From contig CAXULQ010000003.1 of the NCBI GenBank assembly GCA_964251965.1, positions 348,363 through 412,362 of the forward strand: a stretch of 64,000 nt of DNA. The letters are read 5' to 3'. The position numbers and the translations under genes are program-made. Shown in pieces: positions 8,373 to 16,668 of this stretch (the stretch's first letter is position 1; each line of letters begins with the position of its first letter). The DNA is from Mucilaginibacter_A sp964251965 (GTDB lineage: Bacteria; Bacteroidota; Bacteroidia; Sphingobacteriales; Sphingobacteriaceae). The notes below the pieces were generated by a model. It worked only from the letters and a program-made list of their open reading frames with translations, did no database searches and had not been told where the DNA came from.

Positions 8373-9767
8373 CTACACAATCCGCATATTTCCTGCATCC
8401 CAATGAATTACCTTATTTTGAAAATAACTGTCGTTGCAAGCTAAAGCAGGCGCGGCAGCACGGAAACCAAAAGCAGCATCTTCCACAACAGGTTTGCCGG
8501 TACGAATGGCATCCATGAAATTGGCAAAATGATCGTTCGATGCGTTGTAGCCTTGCGGTGCCTGGTAAGTTACCGGGTTAATGTTTGTTCTTTGCTGATC
8601 TAAAGCAGAATATTTCTTATTGTAATCTTCCATAATTGTTTTTTGCATGGCTTCCGGATAAGTGTACAACGAATCCCAGCCGCCAATTCCGGGTGCAACA
8701 GTTAGTTTATTGTTGTGGATGGTAAAGCCATCGCCTTCGCCATAAAGGTCGATCACGCCTTCAGAACCGATAATTTTGGTAGAAGTGCGCTCGCCTTCGC
8801 CGCTAATAAAATTAACCCGAAGCGTTGCCTGGAAAGCAGGATGCTCTTTGGTTTCCGGATATTCGATTACCGCGCTCATCACATCCGGTACGTTCCGTCC
8901 ATCTTTCCAATAATAAGTTCCGCCGATGGCAAAAATTTTATCCGGTCCTTTTGCATTCGTCAAAAAATGAATTCCCGTTAGTAAGTGGACAAAAAGGTCG
9001 CCTGCCACACCCGTTCCATATTCGCGGTAATTACGCCACCTGAAAAACCGGTTGTTGTCATAAGCATGCTTCGTTTTTTCGTTAGATTGAAATTTGTCCC
9101 AAGCCACAGTTTGTGTCGAGGCATCTGGCGGAATGGTATATTGCCAGGCACCCAACGCACTTTGGCGGTTAAAAGAAGCTTCAACAGAATTGATTTGGCC
9201 GATAGCACCAGACTGGTACAATTCTTTTGCTTTTTGAAAAGCAACGCTGCTGATGCGCTGGCTTCCAACCTGAAAAATAGCTTTCGTTTCCTGCTGGGTT
9301 TTAATCTCATTCAACCCTTCGCTAATGTAATGCACCATCGGTTTTTCACTGTAAACCGCCTTGCCTTTGTGCATCGCCTCGATGGCAATAGTGCTGTGCC
9401 AGTTGTCGCTGGTGGCAATAATTACTGCATCTACATCTTTGCGGTTCAGGATTTCCCTGTAATCATTGGTGGTGAAAATATCTGCACCAAAAATTTCTTT
9501 TGCCCTTTGCAACCGGCCTTGGTACAAATCGCAACAGGCAACAAGTGTTACGCCCGGAACAGTTAGCGCAGCTTTGGTATCGTTAAAACCCATAATGCCC
9601 ATGCCGATAGTGGCAATCTGGATTTTATCGTTCGGACTAATGCGTTTTTCAGCTTGTAAAATCCTTTTTTCGTGCTCTTCCATTGCCGCAAAACTGGAAA
9701 GCGCGCCCGAAGTAAGGATAACTGTACTGCCTAATTGCTTTAAAAAACTTCTTCTGTCAGATGCCAT
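8373..9767 (-). CDS. Gfo/Idh/MocA family oxidoreductase with Tat-type signal
   Basis: A 464-residue NAD(P)-dependent dehydrogenase-fold protein. The N-terminus SDRRSFLKQLGSTVILTSGA has the RRxFL twin-arginine pattern and a hydrophobic stretch, so export to the periplasm by Tat is predicted. The Rossmann motif follows in IATIGMGIMGFNDTKAAL, then EKPMVHYISEGLNE with the conserved EKP of this family. Bacteroidota encode many exported Gfo/Idh/MocA proteins that act on sugars or glycosides; the substrate here is unknown. Antisense to the gene, the dispersed word at 9170-9178 falls on codons EASFNR. Family identification is strong, function weak. Confidence 0.88.
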   Translation of the reverse strand: MASDRRSFLKQLGSTVILTSGALSSFAAMEEHEKRILQAEKRISPNDKIQIATIGMGIMGFNDTKAALTVPGVTLVACCDLYQGRLQRAKEIFGADIFTTNDYREILNRKDVDAVIIATSDNWHSTIAIEAMHKGKAVYSEKPMVHYISEGLNEIKTQQETKAIFQVGSQRISSVAFQKAKELYQSGAIGQINSVEASFNRQSALGAWQYTIPPDASTQTVAWDKFQSNEKTKHAYDNNRFFRWRNYREYGTGVAGDLFVHLLTGIHFLTNAKGPDKIFAIGGTYYWKDGRNVPDVMSAVIEYPETKEHPAFQATLRVNFISGEGERTSTKIIGSEGVIDLYGEGDGFTIHNNKLTVAPGIGGWDSLYTYPEAMQKTIMEDYNKKYSALDQQRTNINPVTYQAPQGYNASNDHFANFMDAIRTGKPVVEDAAFGFRAAAPALACNDSYFQNKVIHWDAGNMRIV

Positions 9768-10070
9768 AATGCTGATAAATAGTAATCGTAAATTTATAAT
9801 TGGTACTGGTTTGCGGTTAGGAAACCGGTTTGGTTTTGGATAGGAAAGTTAGAAAAAAAACTTTATTAAATGTACTGCGAAAGCTGATTTTTATTTTCGA
9901 AAGAAGTTTGAGAAATGTCTCTGCATTAATTTTCATCCGGTAAAAGAAGCATCAACACAAATTGCTTTACTCACACAAACTCCGGAAAGTTTAGCCGAAT
10001 CTATAAAACAAAAAAGGCGTTTCTTCTTTCTCAAATAATTCCATTGTTTACATAGTTCGAAGCTATCAGC
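9768..10070. other. Intergenic region between divergent oxidoreductase genes
   Basis: About 300 bases holding the regulatory regions of two divergent genes. It contains one exact dispersed word at 9941-9949 (CCGGTAAAAGAAGCATC). A start-less open frame from roughly 9857 to 10038 could encode a peptide containing PVKEASTQIALLTQTPESL; I see no start codon and do not call it a gene. No clear terminator or repeat was seen. Confidence 0.5.
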
Positions 10071-10982
10071 ATGATCAAAATAGGCGTTATTGGTTTAGGC
10101 GATATTGCCGCAAAAGCTTACCTGCCGGTTTTAAGCGCAAAAGCCGGGTTCGAATTCCATTTGTGTTCGAGAAACGAAAGCCGTTTGCAGCAATTAGGAA
10201 ATCAGTACCGAATTTCGAACCTGCACGTTACTCTAAATTCGCTTATCGCAAGCGGAATCCAGGCGGCTTTTGTACACGCCGCAACCGAAGCGCATTACGA
10301 AATTGTAAAGCAATTGCTGGAAGCTGATATCGCTGTTTTTGTGGATAAACCTTTAACGATGGATTATCGGCAGTCCAAGCAATTAGTCGAGCTGGCCGAA
10401 GCGCGGAATGTGCTGCTGATGGTTGGTTTTAACCGGAGATATGCGCCAGTTTATCAGCAACTGAAATTGGAAGATCCAACGTTGGTCATCATGCAAAAAA
10501 ACCGTAAAAGTTTGCCTGATTTTGTGAGGCGTTTTGTGGTGGAAGATTTTATCCATGTGGTTGATACTTTGCGCTATTTGTTCCCTTTTGAAATAGAAGA
10601 TTTGCTGGTACATGGCATAAAAAAAGGAGAAATGTTGCATCAGTTAGTGGTTCAGTTTGTATCCAAAACCGGCGCAGTTGCCATCGGAATTATGAACCGC
10701 GACACGGCAACTACGGAAGAAAAATTAGAAGTAATGTCGGCCACTTGCAAACGGATTGTTTACAATGTTTCAGATTTAGTGATGGAAGAAAACCGGAACA
10801 GCATCCAAGTTAGCGGAAACGATTGGGAACCAACCTTGCACAAACGCGGTTTTGAGCAAATGGTAGATGATTTTTTGCAAGCGGTTACCAATCAAACTTC
10901 AACCCAAACCTCGGCAAGCGATGCTTTGTTTACCCATGAAATTTGTGAACGGATTGTGTTGAAGTTGGAAAGGGCCGTTTGA
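10071..10982 (+). CDS. Gfo/Idh/MocA family oxidoreductase (cytoplasmic, MviM-like)
   Basis: A 303-residue protein without a signal sequence. The Rossmann nucleotide-binding N-terminus is KIGVIGLGDIAAKAYLPVL, and the EKP-equivalent is VDKPLTMDY with the catalytic-type Lys. GFNRRYAPVY is typical of the short MviM-like branch. It probably oxidises or reduces a sugar derivative; the substrate cannot be told. It is divergent from the exported homologue at 8373-9767, so the pair may share regulation but is not an operon. Length is typical of the short branch. Confidence 0.87.
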   Translation: MIKIGVIGLGDIAAKAYLPVLSAKAGFEFHLCSRNESRLQQLGNQYRISNLHVTLNSLIASGIQAAFVHAATEAHYEIVKQLLEADIAVFVDKPLTMDYRQSKQLVELAEARNVLLMVGFNRRYAPVYQQLKLEDPTLVIMQKNRKSLPDFVRRFVVEDFIHVVDTLRYLFPFEIEDLLVHGIKKGEMLHQLVVQFVSKTGAVAIGIMNRDTATTEEKLEVMSATCKRIVYNVSDLVMEENRNSIQVSGNDWEPTLHKRGFEQMVDDFLQAVTNQTSTQTSASDALFTHEICERIVLKLERAV

Positions 10983-10995
10983 AATTTAAAAATTT

Positions 10996-11085
10996 GTCAT
11001 GCCGAACTCGTTTCGGCATCCCATCATAAAGGTTTCGGCTTTGCAAGAGAGATCCTGAAACAAGCCCGGCATAACAATTAACCTT
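10996..11085. repeat. REP-like imperfect palindromic repeat
   Basis: ATGCCGAACTCGTTTCGGCAT at 10999-11019 (ATGCCGAA and TTCGGCAT arms) is followed by GATCCTGAAACAAGCCCGGC near 11051-11070. The pattern (GTCATGCCGAA…GATCCTGAAACAAG…) resembles extragenic palindromes widespread in Bacteroidota genomes. It lies downstream of the oxidoreductase gene and could also stabilise or terminate its transcript. Confidence 0.55.
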
Positions 11086-11106
11086 TTTATTCAAAATTTC
11101 TTTTAT

Positions 11107-11133
11107 AAAAAAAGCCGAAAGTTCTCTTCCGGC
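11107..11133 (-). terminator. Rho-independent terminator of the GlcG/HbpS gene
   Basis: Read on the minus strand: GCCGGAAG, loop, CTTTCGGC, then a run of seven T. The stem is eight pairs with one G-T wobble. It lies about 45 bases after the stop of the 11179-11580 gene. A near-identical hairpin ends the NtrC-type gene at 13692-13718. Confidence 0.75.
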
Positions 11134-11178
11134 CTTGTATCAATCTATTCATTAATACTTCTTTTATCACACAAAATC

Positions 11179-11580
11179 TTACTCAAACGCAGCCACGCCA
11201 GCTTGTGCTACTTCATGGTCTTGCTCAACAGAACCGCCGGAAACACCAATAGCACCTACAATTTCACCGCTGGTATTTTTAATTGGGATACCTCCGGGGA
11301 AAGAAATTAAGCCGCCATTTGAAACTTCAATTTGGTACAACGGGCCGCCGGGCTGCGAAAGTTGGCCGATGGCACCAGATTCCATATCAAAAAAGCGCGC
11401 TGTTTTGGCTTTCTTGATAGAAATATCTACCGAACCTAACCAGGCCTTATCCATCCGGTGGAAAGCTTTTAAGTTTGCGCCGCCATCTACAATGGCAATG
11501 TTCATGGGTATGCCAATTTCTTTTGCTTTTTGTTTGGCAGCAGTTGATACGGCTTCTGCTTGTTCTAAGGTAATGTCCAT
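11179..11580 (-). CDS. GlcG/HbpS family heme-binding-like protein (DUF336)
   Basis: A 133-residue single-domain protein. The Pfam GlcG/HbpS pattern is clear: ITLEQAEAVSTAAKQKAKE, then NIAIVDGGANLKAFHRMDKA, PGGIPIKN and the Gly-rich end VGAIGVSGGSVEQDHEVAQAG. Members bind heme or small organic acids, or serve as accessory proteins to oxidative enzymes; the exact role is unknown. There is no signal peptide, unlike secreted HbpS. It stands alone with its own terminator. Downstream of the terminator, on the other side, is the REP-like repeat at 10996-11085. Family call is strong, function undetermined. Confidence 0.87.
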   Translation of the reverse strand: MDITLEQAEAVSTAAKQKAKEIGIPMNIAIVDGGANLKAFHRMDKAWLGSVDISIKKAKTARFFDMESGAIGQLSQPGGPLYQIEVSNGGLISFPGGIPIKNTSGEIVGAIGVSGGSVEQDHEVAQAGVAAFE

Positions 11581-11687
11581 TTTGTTTAAAGTTGGTTTGA
11601 ATTGATTACAAATATCGCTAATGTGGGTTTTATCTTTTATAATTAGACAGAAAATCTGAAAAATAAAGAACTAATTTTCAAGCCTTA

Positions 11688-12038
11688 TTAACGCACCTGA
11701 TGCTGCAATGCAAAAGATAAAAAGCTGCCGTCAATAGCCAGCGCCAATGCTAAAATGAGGGCTGGCGAGAAGCCTTTAATTTCAAATCCATCAAAAAGTT
11801 TGTCCACTATTTTAACTACAACTGCGGTTACAATCAGCCTGATAAAAAATGACAATAAGCCAAGCGTCAGCAAGTTTAAAGGAAAGCGGATCAAAACGCC
11901 GATAGTTGCATTAAGCAAACCGATAACCAAAGCCACCAAAACGGCAGTTTTAAAATCTCGGATGATAATGGTTGGCAAAAAGTGAGACAGCAAAAGGATC
12001 ATGCCTGCATTCACCAATAATTCAATAATAAAGTGCAT
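11688..12038 (-). CDS. Phage holin family IV-like small membrane protein
   Basis: A 116-residue protein with four predicted membrane segments (roughly 3-20, 28-49, 55-75 and 88-110). The sequence is typical of the 'mycobacterial 4 TMS holin, superfamily IV' family found throughout bacteria: LSHFLPTIIIRDFKTAVLVA, GLLNATIGVLIRFPLNLLTL. Despite the name, most chromosomal members sit in no prophage, and none is evident here. The actual function is unknown, so the holin label should not be read as lytic activity. Confidence 0.82.
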   Translation of the reverse strand: MHFIIELLVNAGMILLLSHFLPTIIIRDFKTAVLVALVIGLLNATIGVLIRFPLNLLTLGLLSFFIRLIVTAVVVKIVDKLFDGFEIKGFSPALILALALAIDGSFLSFALQHQVR

Positions 12039-12544
12039 AGTGCAAAGGTTAGTTGAGGTTGTATTTCAGTAAATAACAAAACTTGGAATTTGTTCTGCAA
12101 GGTTACAATCTACACTAATTTTTGTACGATAAAAGAAGCATTGTTCTGGATTTAGAGCGTGTTTAAATTTTGTCCGTAAGCTTTTTAGCTCTGTAGGAGC
12201 TACCTGTTTATAGAGCTATTTTGTGATTTGAACCAAGCTCCGTAGGTGCTTCCTAAAAATTGTTCAATTATCGGAAGCACCTACGGAGCTTTAACATCCG
12301 CTTTTATTTTTGCTATAAACAGGAAGCACCTATGATGCTATTTGCATAGTTACAATTCATCTCTACATATACTTTCAGCATAAAAACAAAATTTATGGGC
12401 ATAAAAAAAGCATCATGAATTGTTCTGATAGAAATTTAAACAGGCTCTTATAAAGTAGTGGAAATAAAAGTTAAATGTGTTTTGCTGAAAGCCTGAAAAT
12501 AAGTTGATAGCCTCTACCAAATTTTACCCGATAAAAGAAACATT
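12039..12544. other. Gene-free 506-bp region carrying a MITE
   Basis: It separates two minus-strand genes. It contains an exact dispersed word at 12130-12138, the MITE at 12155-12447, and a one-base variant of the word (GATAAAAGAAACAT) starting at 12530. No ORF with coding character was seen. Confidence 0.7.
12155..12447. mobile_element. MITE with 16-bp terminal inverted repeats and TTA target duplication
   Basis: The left end GAGCGTGTTTAAATTT and the right end (reverse complement GAGCCTGTTTAAATTT) match at 15 of 16 positions. The 293-bp unit is flanked by TTA at 12152-12154 and 12448-12450. A TNA target duplication is known for parts of the IS5 family, so a non-autonomous IS5-related element is likely. 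Inside is a perfect 18-bp inverted repeat, AGCTCCGTAGGTGCTTCC at 12236-12253 against 12273-12290. An outer pair carries CTATAAACAG and CTGTTTATAG. The inner words recur in the repeat at 28207-28468. No transposase is encoded. Confidence 0.75.
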
Positions 12545-13582
12545 TCATTTTCCAACTTCCACAATGTGGAAAGTTCCTGCAATCATTTTTGGCCTTGGAT
12601 GTGCGTTTTCGGCAGTTGGTGCCACGGCTTCCATTTTTGCCGTTGGTAAAAATAAATGATTTGTTACCAAATCAACAGCAATGGTGCGCGCGCCTGGTTC
12701 GGTTGGTACGTTTTCTACAAATTCAAATTTATCGGCATTTACTTCTTTAATTATCGACATAGTTCCTTCGCCGTTAGAAAAATACGCTTGTTTCAATTGT
12801 GGGTCGAAAGCTACGCCATCGCAGCCGCCAATCGGAAACTTGGCCAGGTTTTTTCCGTTCGATGCATCCATTACCACGGCAGTTTTGCTGCCGCCACAGC
12901 CAATAAATAAACGGTTAGTGGCGCGGTCGATATCTAAACCAGTTGGTTCTTCGCCGCCTTCAATTTTGTACCGGGTTAAAACTTTGTAGGTGTTGGCATC
13001 AATTACGGCTACTTCGTTGGTGGTTTCAGCGTTTACAAATATTTTGCCTTTCCCGTCGGATACACCGGTTTCTGGTTTTGCGCCCAGCGGAATCGTTGCC
13101 ACTACTTTGTCCGTTGCCGGATCGATTACGGTTGCATCCTGACTACGACCATTAAAAGCATAAACTTTTTTAGAAAAATCATCATAAAAAATAGCATCCG
13201 GATTGGTGCCGGCAGTTATGATTGCAATAGCTTTATTGGTTTTTAAATCGAAAGCTGTGCAAGTATTGTCGCGGCCGTTGCTGGTGTAGCCTTTACCGAA
13301 AGATTTGGCCAGCGCAATGCCGTGTACGCCGTTGGTGTTGGTAATTACACCGATAGAATCGCCGGTCGTTGTGCTCAAAACAATGACTTGCGAACCGTGT
13401 GAAGCGTAAATTTTTTTATTGGCACCATCAACCGTAATATAATCCCAGCCGCCCGGACTTCCAATTTTGAGGTCTTTCAATACATGGAAACCGGTTTTTT
13501 GCTGTGCCGAAATATGGAAAGGTTGTATTAAAATTAAACTGACGACGCCGGCCAAAGCCAAAGCTTTTTGAAATTGTTTCAT
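12545..13582 (-). CDS. Secreted YncE-like beta-propeller protein (YVTN repeats)
   Basis: A 345-residue protein. An N-terminal signal peptide is predicted (LALAGVVSLILIQPFHISAQ), giving a periplasmic or surface product. The mature part consists of six or seven propeller blades with the YVTN-type pattern: KKIYASHGSQVIVLSTTTGD, KKVYAFNGRSQDATVIDPAT and GKIFVNAETTNEVAVIDANT. YncE-like proteins bind DNA or act in scaffold and sensory roles, but the ligand here is unknown. It stands as a single gene; the NtrC-type regulator further upstream is on the same strand with its own terminator between. Family call is good, function unknown. Confidence 0.85.
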   Translation of the reverse strand: MKQFQKALALAGVVSLILIQPFHISAQQKTGFHVLKDLKIGSPGGWDYITVDGANKKIYASHGSQVIVLSTTTGDSIGVITNTNGVHGIALAKSFGKGYTSNGRDNTCTAFDLKTNKAIAIITAGTNPDAIFYDDFSKKVYAFNGRSQDATVIDPATDKVVATIPLGAKPETGVSDGKGKIFVNAETTNEVAVIDANTYKVLTRYKIEGGEEPTGLDIDRATNRLFIGCGGSKTAVVMDASNGKNLAKFPIGGCDGVAFDPQLKQAYFSNGEGTMSIIKEVNADKFEFVENVPTEPGARTIAVDLVTNHLFLPTAKMEAVAPTAENAHPRPKMIAGTFHIVEVGK

Positions 13583-13691
13583 GCTGATTTCTTTTTTAAG
13601 GAAAACTAACTAAACAATCTGTATAAATTTTGGATATTTTAGTTTGATGGTTGAAGCTTGTTTTAATTTTACGGATGCTTCTTTTATAGGA

Positions 13692-13718
13692 TAAAAAAAG
13701 CCGAAAAAACTTTCCGGC
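13692..13718 (-). terminator. Rho-independent terminator of the NtrC-type regulator
   Basis: On the minus strand GCCGGAAA pairs with TTTTCGGC (one G-T wobble), followed by seven T. It lies about 45 bases past the stop at 13760. It is bracketed by inverted copies of the dispersed word at 13678-13686 and 13739-13747. Confidence 0.72.
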
Positions 13719-13759
13719 CTGCATAATTTTTTACCCGATAAAAGAAGCATCAACAGGTT

Positions 13760-15139
13760 TTAATTCTCGCCGCGTTTCAACCCAAATTTCTCAATTTTAC
13801 TGTATAAGTGGCTGCGTTGGATGTCTATATCGTCTGCTGTTTTGGATACATTCCAACCGTTTTTTTCCAACTTGAATTTGATGTACTCGCGTTCGGCAAA
13901 ATCCTTATATTCCTGGAAACTTTTAAAGTTGTCAAAGTCCGGCGCATGTCCGTTTTGGTGGGCTTCCTCCGCAACCGGTGCCGTTGGGTTTGCAAAAGCT
14001 TTTACATCACCATCAGTAATTATTTTATCACTTAAAATGATTAAACGCTCAATCATGTTCCGTAGTTCGCGGATATTGCCCGTCCAAGGCAAAGCTTTCA
14101 AAGCTTCCATTCCGGCTTCGGAAACCTTTTTTACCGGCATGCCGTAATCGGTACAAATCTCTTCTAAAAAACTTTTGGTTAGCAATGGAATATCGTCGCG
14201 GCGTTCGAGCAGCGGCGGCACATGGATCAGGATTACACTTAAACGATGGTACAAATCCATACGGAAACTGCCGGCTTCGATCTCTTTCAGCAAATCCTTG
14301 TTGGTTGCCGCAATTACGCGCACATCAACATCAATTTCTTTTTCGCCGCCAACGCGGGTAATTTTATTTTCCTGCAAGGCACGCAGCACTTTGGCCTGGG
14401 CAGAAAGGCTCATATCGCCAATTTCGTCTAAAAAAAGTGTGCCGCCGCTGGCAGATTCAAATTTACCGATCCGTTGTTTTACGGCAGAAGTAAAAGAGCC
14501 TTTTTCGTGGCCAAACAATTCACTTTCAATTAATTCTGAAGGGATTGCCGCACAATTTACTTCGATTAGCGCCGCATTGCATCGATGCGATTTTTCGTGC
14601 AGCCAGCGCGCAACTAATTCTTTGCCGCTGCCGTTGGCGCCGGTAACCAAAACCCTTGCTTCGGTTGGGGCAACACGTTCTATTGTTTCCTTAATTTTGG
14701 CGATGGCTTGAGATTCGCCCAGCATTTCGCGTGTTTTGGAAACCTTTTTCTTGAGTACTTTGGCTTCGGAAACCAAAGAACCGCGGTCTAAAGCATTACG
14801 AACGGTAATGAGCAGCCGGTTTAAATCCGGCGGTTTGCTGATAAAATCAAACGCACCTTTTTTGCTGGCATCAACGGCAGTTTCTACCGTGCCGTGCCCA
14901 GAAATCATGATAAAAGGCAAATCGGGTTTAAAAGCCAGGCCGTCGGTTAATACTTCCAGGCCGTCCATGCGGTTCATTTTGATGTCGCACAGCACCAAAT
15001 TGTAGTCGCCCTTTTTAATCATGCTGAGGCCGTCAACGCCATTATCTATATCATCAACCAGATAATCTTCGTACTCTAAAATCTCACGCAGGGTACTGCG
15101 TATAGCGCGTTCATCATCTATAATCAGGATTTTCGACAT
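13760..15139 (-). CDS. Sigma-54-dependent NtrC-family response regulator
   Basis: A 459-residue transcription activator. The receiver domain has the acidic pair D8-D9, phosphoacceptor D52 (LVLCDIKMNRMDG) and K102 (ISKPPD). The AAA+ domain has Walker A GANGSGKE at 167-174, Walker B TLFLDEIGD at 234-242 and the sigma-54 contact loop GSFTSA at 214-219, a variant of the usual GAFTGA. A Fis-type helix-turn-helix at the end (NGWNVSKTADDIDIQRSHLY) binds enhancer DNA. No histidine kinase is adjacent, so its input and its regulon cannot be told. The rnpB gene lies just upstream. The dispersed word sits at 15153-15161, 14 bases before the start codon. Confidence 0.93.
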   Translation of the reverse strand: MSKILIIDDERAIRSTLREILEYEDYLVDDIDNGVDGLSMIKKGDYNLVLCDIKMNRMDGLEVLTDGLAFKPDLPFIMISGHGTVETAVDASKKGAFDFISKPPDLNRLLITVRNALDRGSLVSEAKVLKKKVSKTREMLGESQAIAKIKETIERVAPTEARVLVTGANGSGKELVARWLHEKSHRCNAALIEVNCAAIPSELIESELFGHEKGSFTSAVKQRIGKFESASGGTLFLDEIGDMSLSAQAKVLRALQENKITRVGGEKEIDVDVRVIAATNKDLLKEIEAGSFRMDLYHRLSVILIHVPPLLERRDDIPLLTKSFLEEICTDYGMPVKKVSEAGMEALKALPWTGNIRELRNMIERLIILSDKIITDGDVKAFANPTAPVAEEAHQNGHAPDFDNFKSFQEYKDFAEREYIKFKLEKNGWNVSKTADDIDIQRSHLYSKIEKFGLKRGEN

Positions 15140-15202
15140 TAATTTTTATTGCTAAAAGAAGTAGTGTGCTTTTCGGGAGCTAAGATATAAGTTTTGCCTA
15201 TC

Positions 15203-15240
15203 AAAAAACAAACCCTTCTCCGGGTTACAGAAAAGGGTTT
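15203..15240 (-). terminator. Rho-independent terminator of rnpB
   Basis: On the minus strand AAACCCTT, a 15-base loop, then AAGGGTTT followed by GTTTTTTG. It lies just past the conserved 3' end of the RNase P RNA. Confidence 0.75.
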
Positions 15241-15249
15241 GCCATAAAA

Positions 15250-15643
15250 ATCCGGATGCAAACCTGTAAGCCGGGTTCTGTGCCCGGTTGCCCGGGTTTC
15301 TGCCATTTATCTGGGATGATAGTCGCCCATCACCTCAATCAGCCTACCCGTTCCGGCGTTGCTGCTGCAACAAAAGCGGGCCGCTTTTTGTAATTACCGG
15401 AACCTATTTGGCCTTTCAGCTCCTGAGGTTTACCGCAAAGCATGTTGCCATGCCAGGCCGTGCGCTCTTACCGCACGTTTTCACCCTTACCGGCATTACT
15501 GGCGGCGGTTTATTTTCTGTGGCACTTGCTGTCGCCCATCCGGATGGCGCCTTCCCGTTAGGAAGCAGGATGCCCTGTGCTGCCCGGACTTTCCTCCCCG
15601 AAGGAAAACCTTACGGAGCGGCAGAACGTTTTGCTGTGGCGAA
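15250..15643 (-). ncRNA. rnpB: RNase P RNA component (M1 RNA homologue)
   Basis: The catalytic RNA that removes 5' leaders from tRNA precursors. On the minus strand the universally conserved 5' block GAGGAAAGTCCGGGC occurs near 15583-15600, followed by AGCACAGGGCA. Then come GGTAAGGGTGAAA, GTGCGGTAAGAGCGCAC, AAGGCCAAATAGG, GGGTAGGCTGATTGAGG and the 3' block ACAGAACCCGGCTTAC. GCAAA near the 5' end pairs with TTTGC near the 3' end as helix P1. Overall length and order match bacterial type A RNA. Exact ends are approximate by about ten bases. Apparent plus-strand reading frames across this region are not genes. Confidence 0.96.
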
Positions 15644-15700
15644 GATAGCTATAAGCTTTTAGCTGTCAGCAATCAGCCTTTAGATATTTGCGCTGATGAT

Positions 15701-15728
15701 GGCTGATGGCTGATGGCTGATGGCTGAT
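15701..15728. repeat. Four tandem copies of GGCTGAT
   Basis: Four perfect 7-bp units, preceded by related CGCTGATGAT and, near 15666-15679, CTGTCAGCAATCAG. It lies between rnpB and the DUF4142 gene, and copy number could vary by slippage. Confidence 0.85.
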
Positions 15729-15790
15729 CGCTTTCCTCAAACAAATCAAATTTAACTTAGTTATAGTTTTTAAATCAGCTTAAAATCAAC

Positions 15791-16396
15791 ATGAAAAAAT
15801 ATAACCATTATTTATTGCTTGCGGCCGCTTTGTTTGTTGTTTCCTGCGGCCAAAGCGATTCTAAAAAAGAACAGGCGCAAAAAAATGCTTTGGCGGATAC
15901 GGTTAAAACGACCGATATTTTGCAGATCAACACCAGCGATGCCGGTTTTGTAAACAATGCCGCGCAAGGCGGAATGCTGGAAGTGCAGTTAGGGCAACTG
16001 GCGCAACGCAATGCCTTGAACCAAAAAGTGAAAGAATTTGGGGAGATGATGGCGAAAGACCATACCAAAGCAAATGCCGAATTGAAAAAAATAACCGAAG
16101 GCAAAAAAATGGGGCTTCCGCCGGCTTTGGGTAAAGAAATGCAGGACCGCGTAGATTCGATGAGTTTGCAAAGCAGTGCAGGTTTCGATTTAAAGTTTAT
16201 GGAGATTATGGTTTCCGCACATAAAAAAGACGTTGCCGATTTTGAAAAAGCAACTACTACTTTAAAAGACGTGGATTTAAAAGCTTTTGCAGTTAAAACT
16301 TTGCCAACTTTAAAAATGCACTTAAACGAAGCAGAAAAATTAAATGCTTCGATCAACGCAAAAAATAACGCCAACAACAATAAAGGTAAAATGTAA
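15791..16396 (+). CDS. DUF4142 domain lipoprotein
   Basis: A 201-residue protein. A signal peptide ends in a lipobox (LLLAAALFVVSCGQ, Cys19), so it is anchored in the periplasm or outer membrane. The mature part is a four-helix bundle of the DUF4142 type: DAGFVNNAAQGGMLEVQLGQ, VKEFGEMMAKDHTKANAELK, FMEIMVSAHKKDVADFEKA and LPTLKMHLNEAEKLN. Family members are ferritin-like in fold and often linked to envelope stress, but no function is proven. The strong terminator at 16433-16492 follows. Confidence 0.88.
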   Translation: MKKYNHYLLLAAALFVVSCGQSDSKKEQAQKNALADTVKTTDILQINTSDAGFVNNAAQGGMLEVQLGQLAQRNALNQKVKEFGEMMAKDHTKANAELKKITEGKKMGLPPALGKEMQDRVDSMSLQSSAGFDLKFMEIMVSAHKKDVADFEKATTTLKDVDLKAFAVKTLPTLKMHLNEAEKLNASINAKNNANNNKGKM

Positions 16397-16432
16397 TTTT
16401 TAGCCGATAAAAGAAGCATCGGTTTAGTTTAG

Positions 16433-16492
16433 AGCCGGACTTTTCTTTAAACAAAAAAATGTTTTGAAGAAAAGTCCGGCTTTGTTTTTTTT
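16433..16492 (+). terminator. Strong Rho-independent terminator after the DUF4142 gene
   Basis: AGCCGGACTTTTCTT pairs perfectly with AAGAAAAGTCCGGCT, giving a 15-bp stem, followed by TTGTTTTTTTT. The dispersed word occurs on both sides at 16408-16416 (forward) and 16557-16565 (reverse). Confidence 0.9.
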
Positions 16493-16668
16493 AATTAATT
16501 TTATTGCAGAAACCAGCCGAAATCAAAATAGCTTGCTCAGCAAAAATTAAGGCATGCTTCTTTTACCGATCAATTTTCATCCATATTTTAAATGACGGCA
16601 GTAGTTAAATTACTAATATTTTTAGTAAAACCGATTATAATTTCTACTTTTAACAAAATTTTATCAGC

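Noticed and set aside
9857..10038. Possible small gene with PVKEASTQIALLTQTPESL
   Set aside because: No start codon in the frame, stop just upstream, and part of it is the dispersed word.
11688..12038. Prophage suggested by a 'holin' gene
   Set aside because: The superfamily IV small membrane proteins are common chromosomal genes, and there is no integrase, capsid or lysis gene nearby.
15288..15706. Open reading frames of 115-124 codons on the plus strand
   Set aside because: They lie over the RNase P RNA gene, whose conserved blocks are unmistakable on the minus strand.
15701..15728. Iterons of a replication origin
   Set aside because: Only four 7-bp units, no DnaA boxes or initiator gene; simple slippage repeat next to rnpB.
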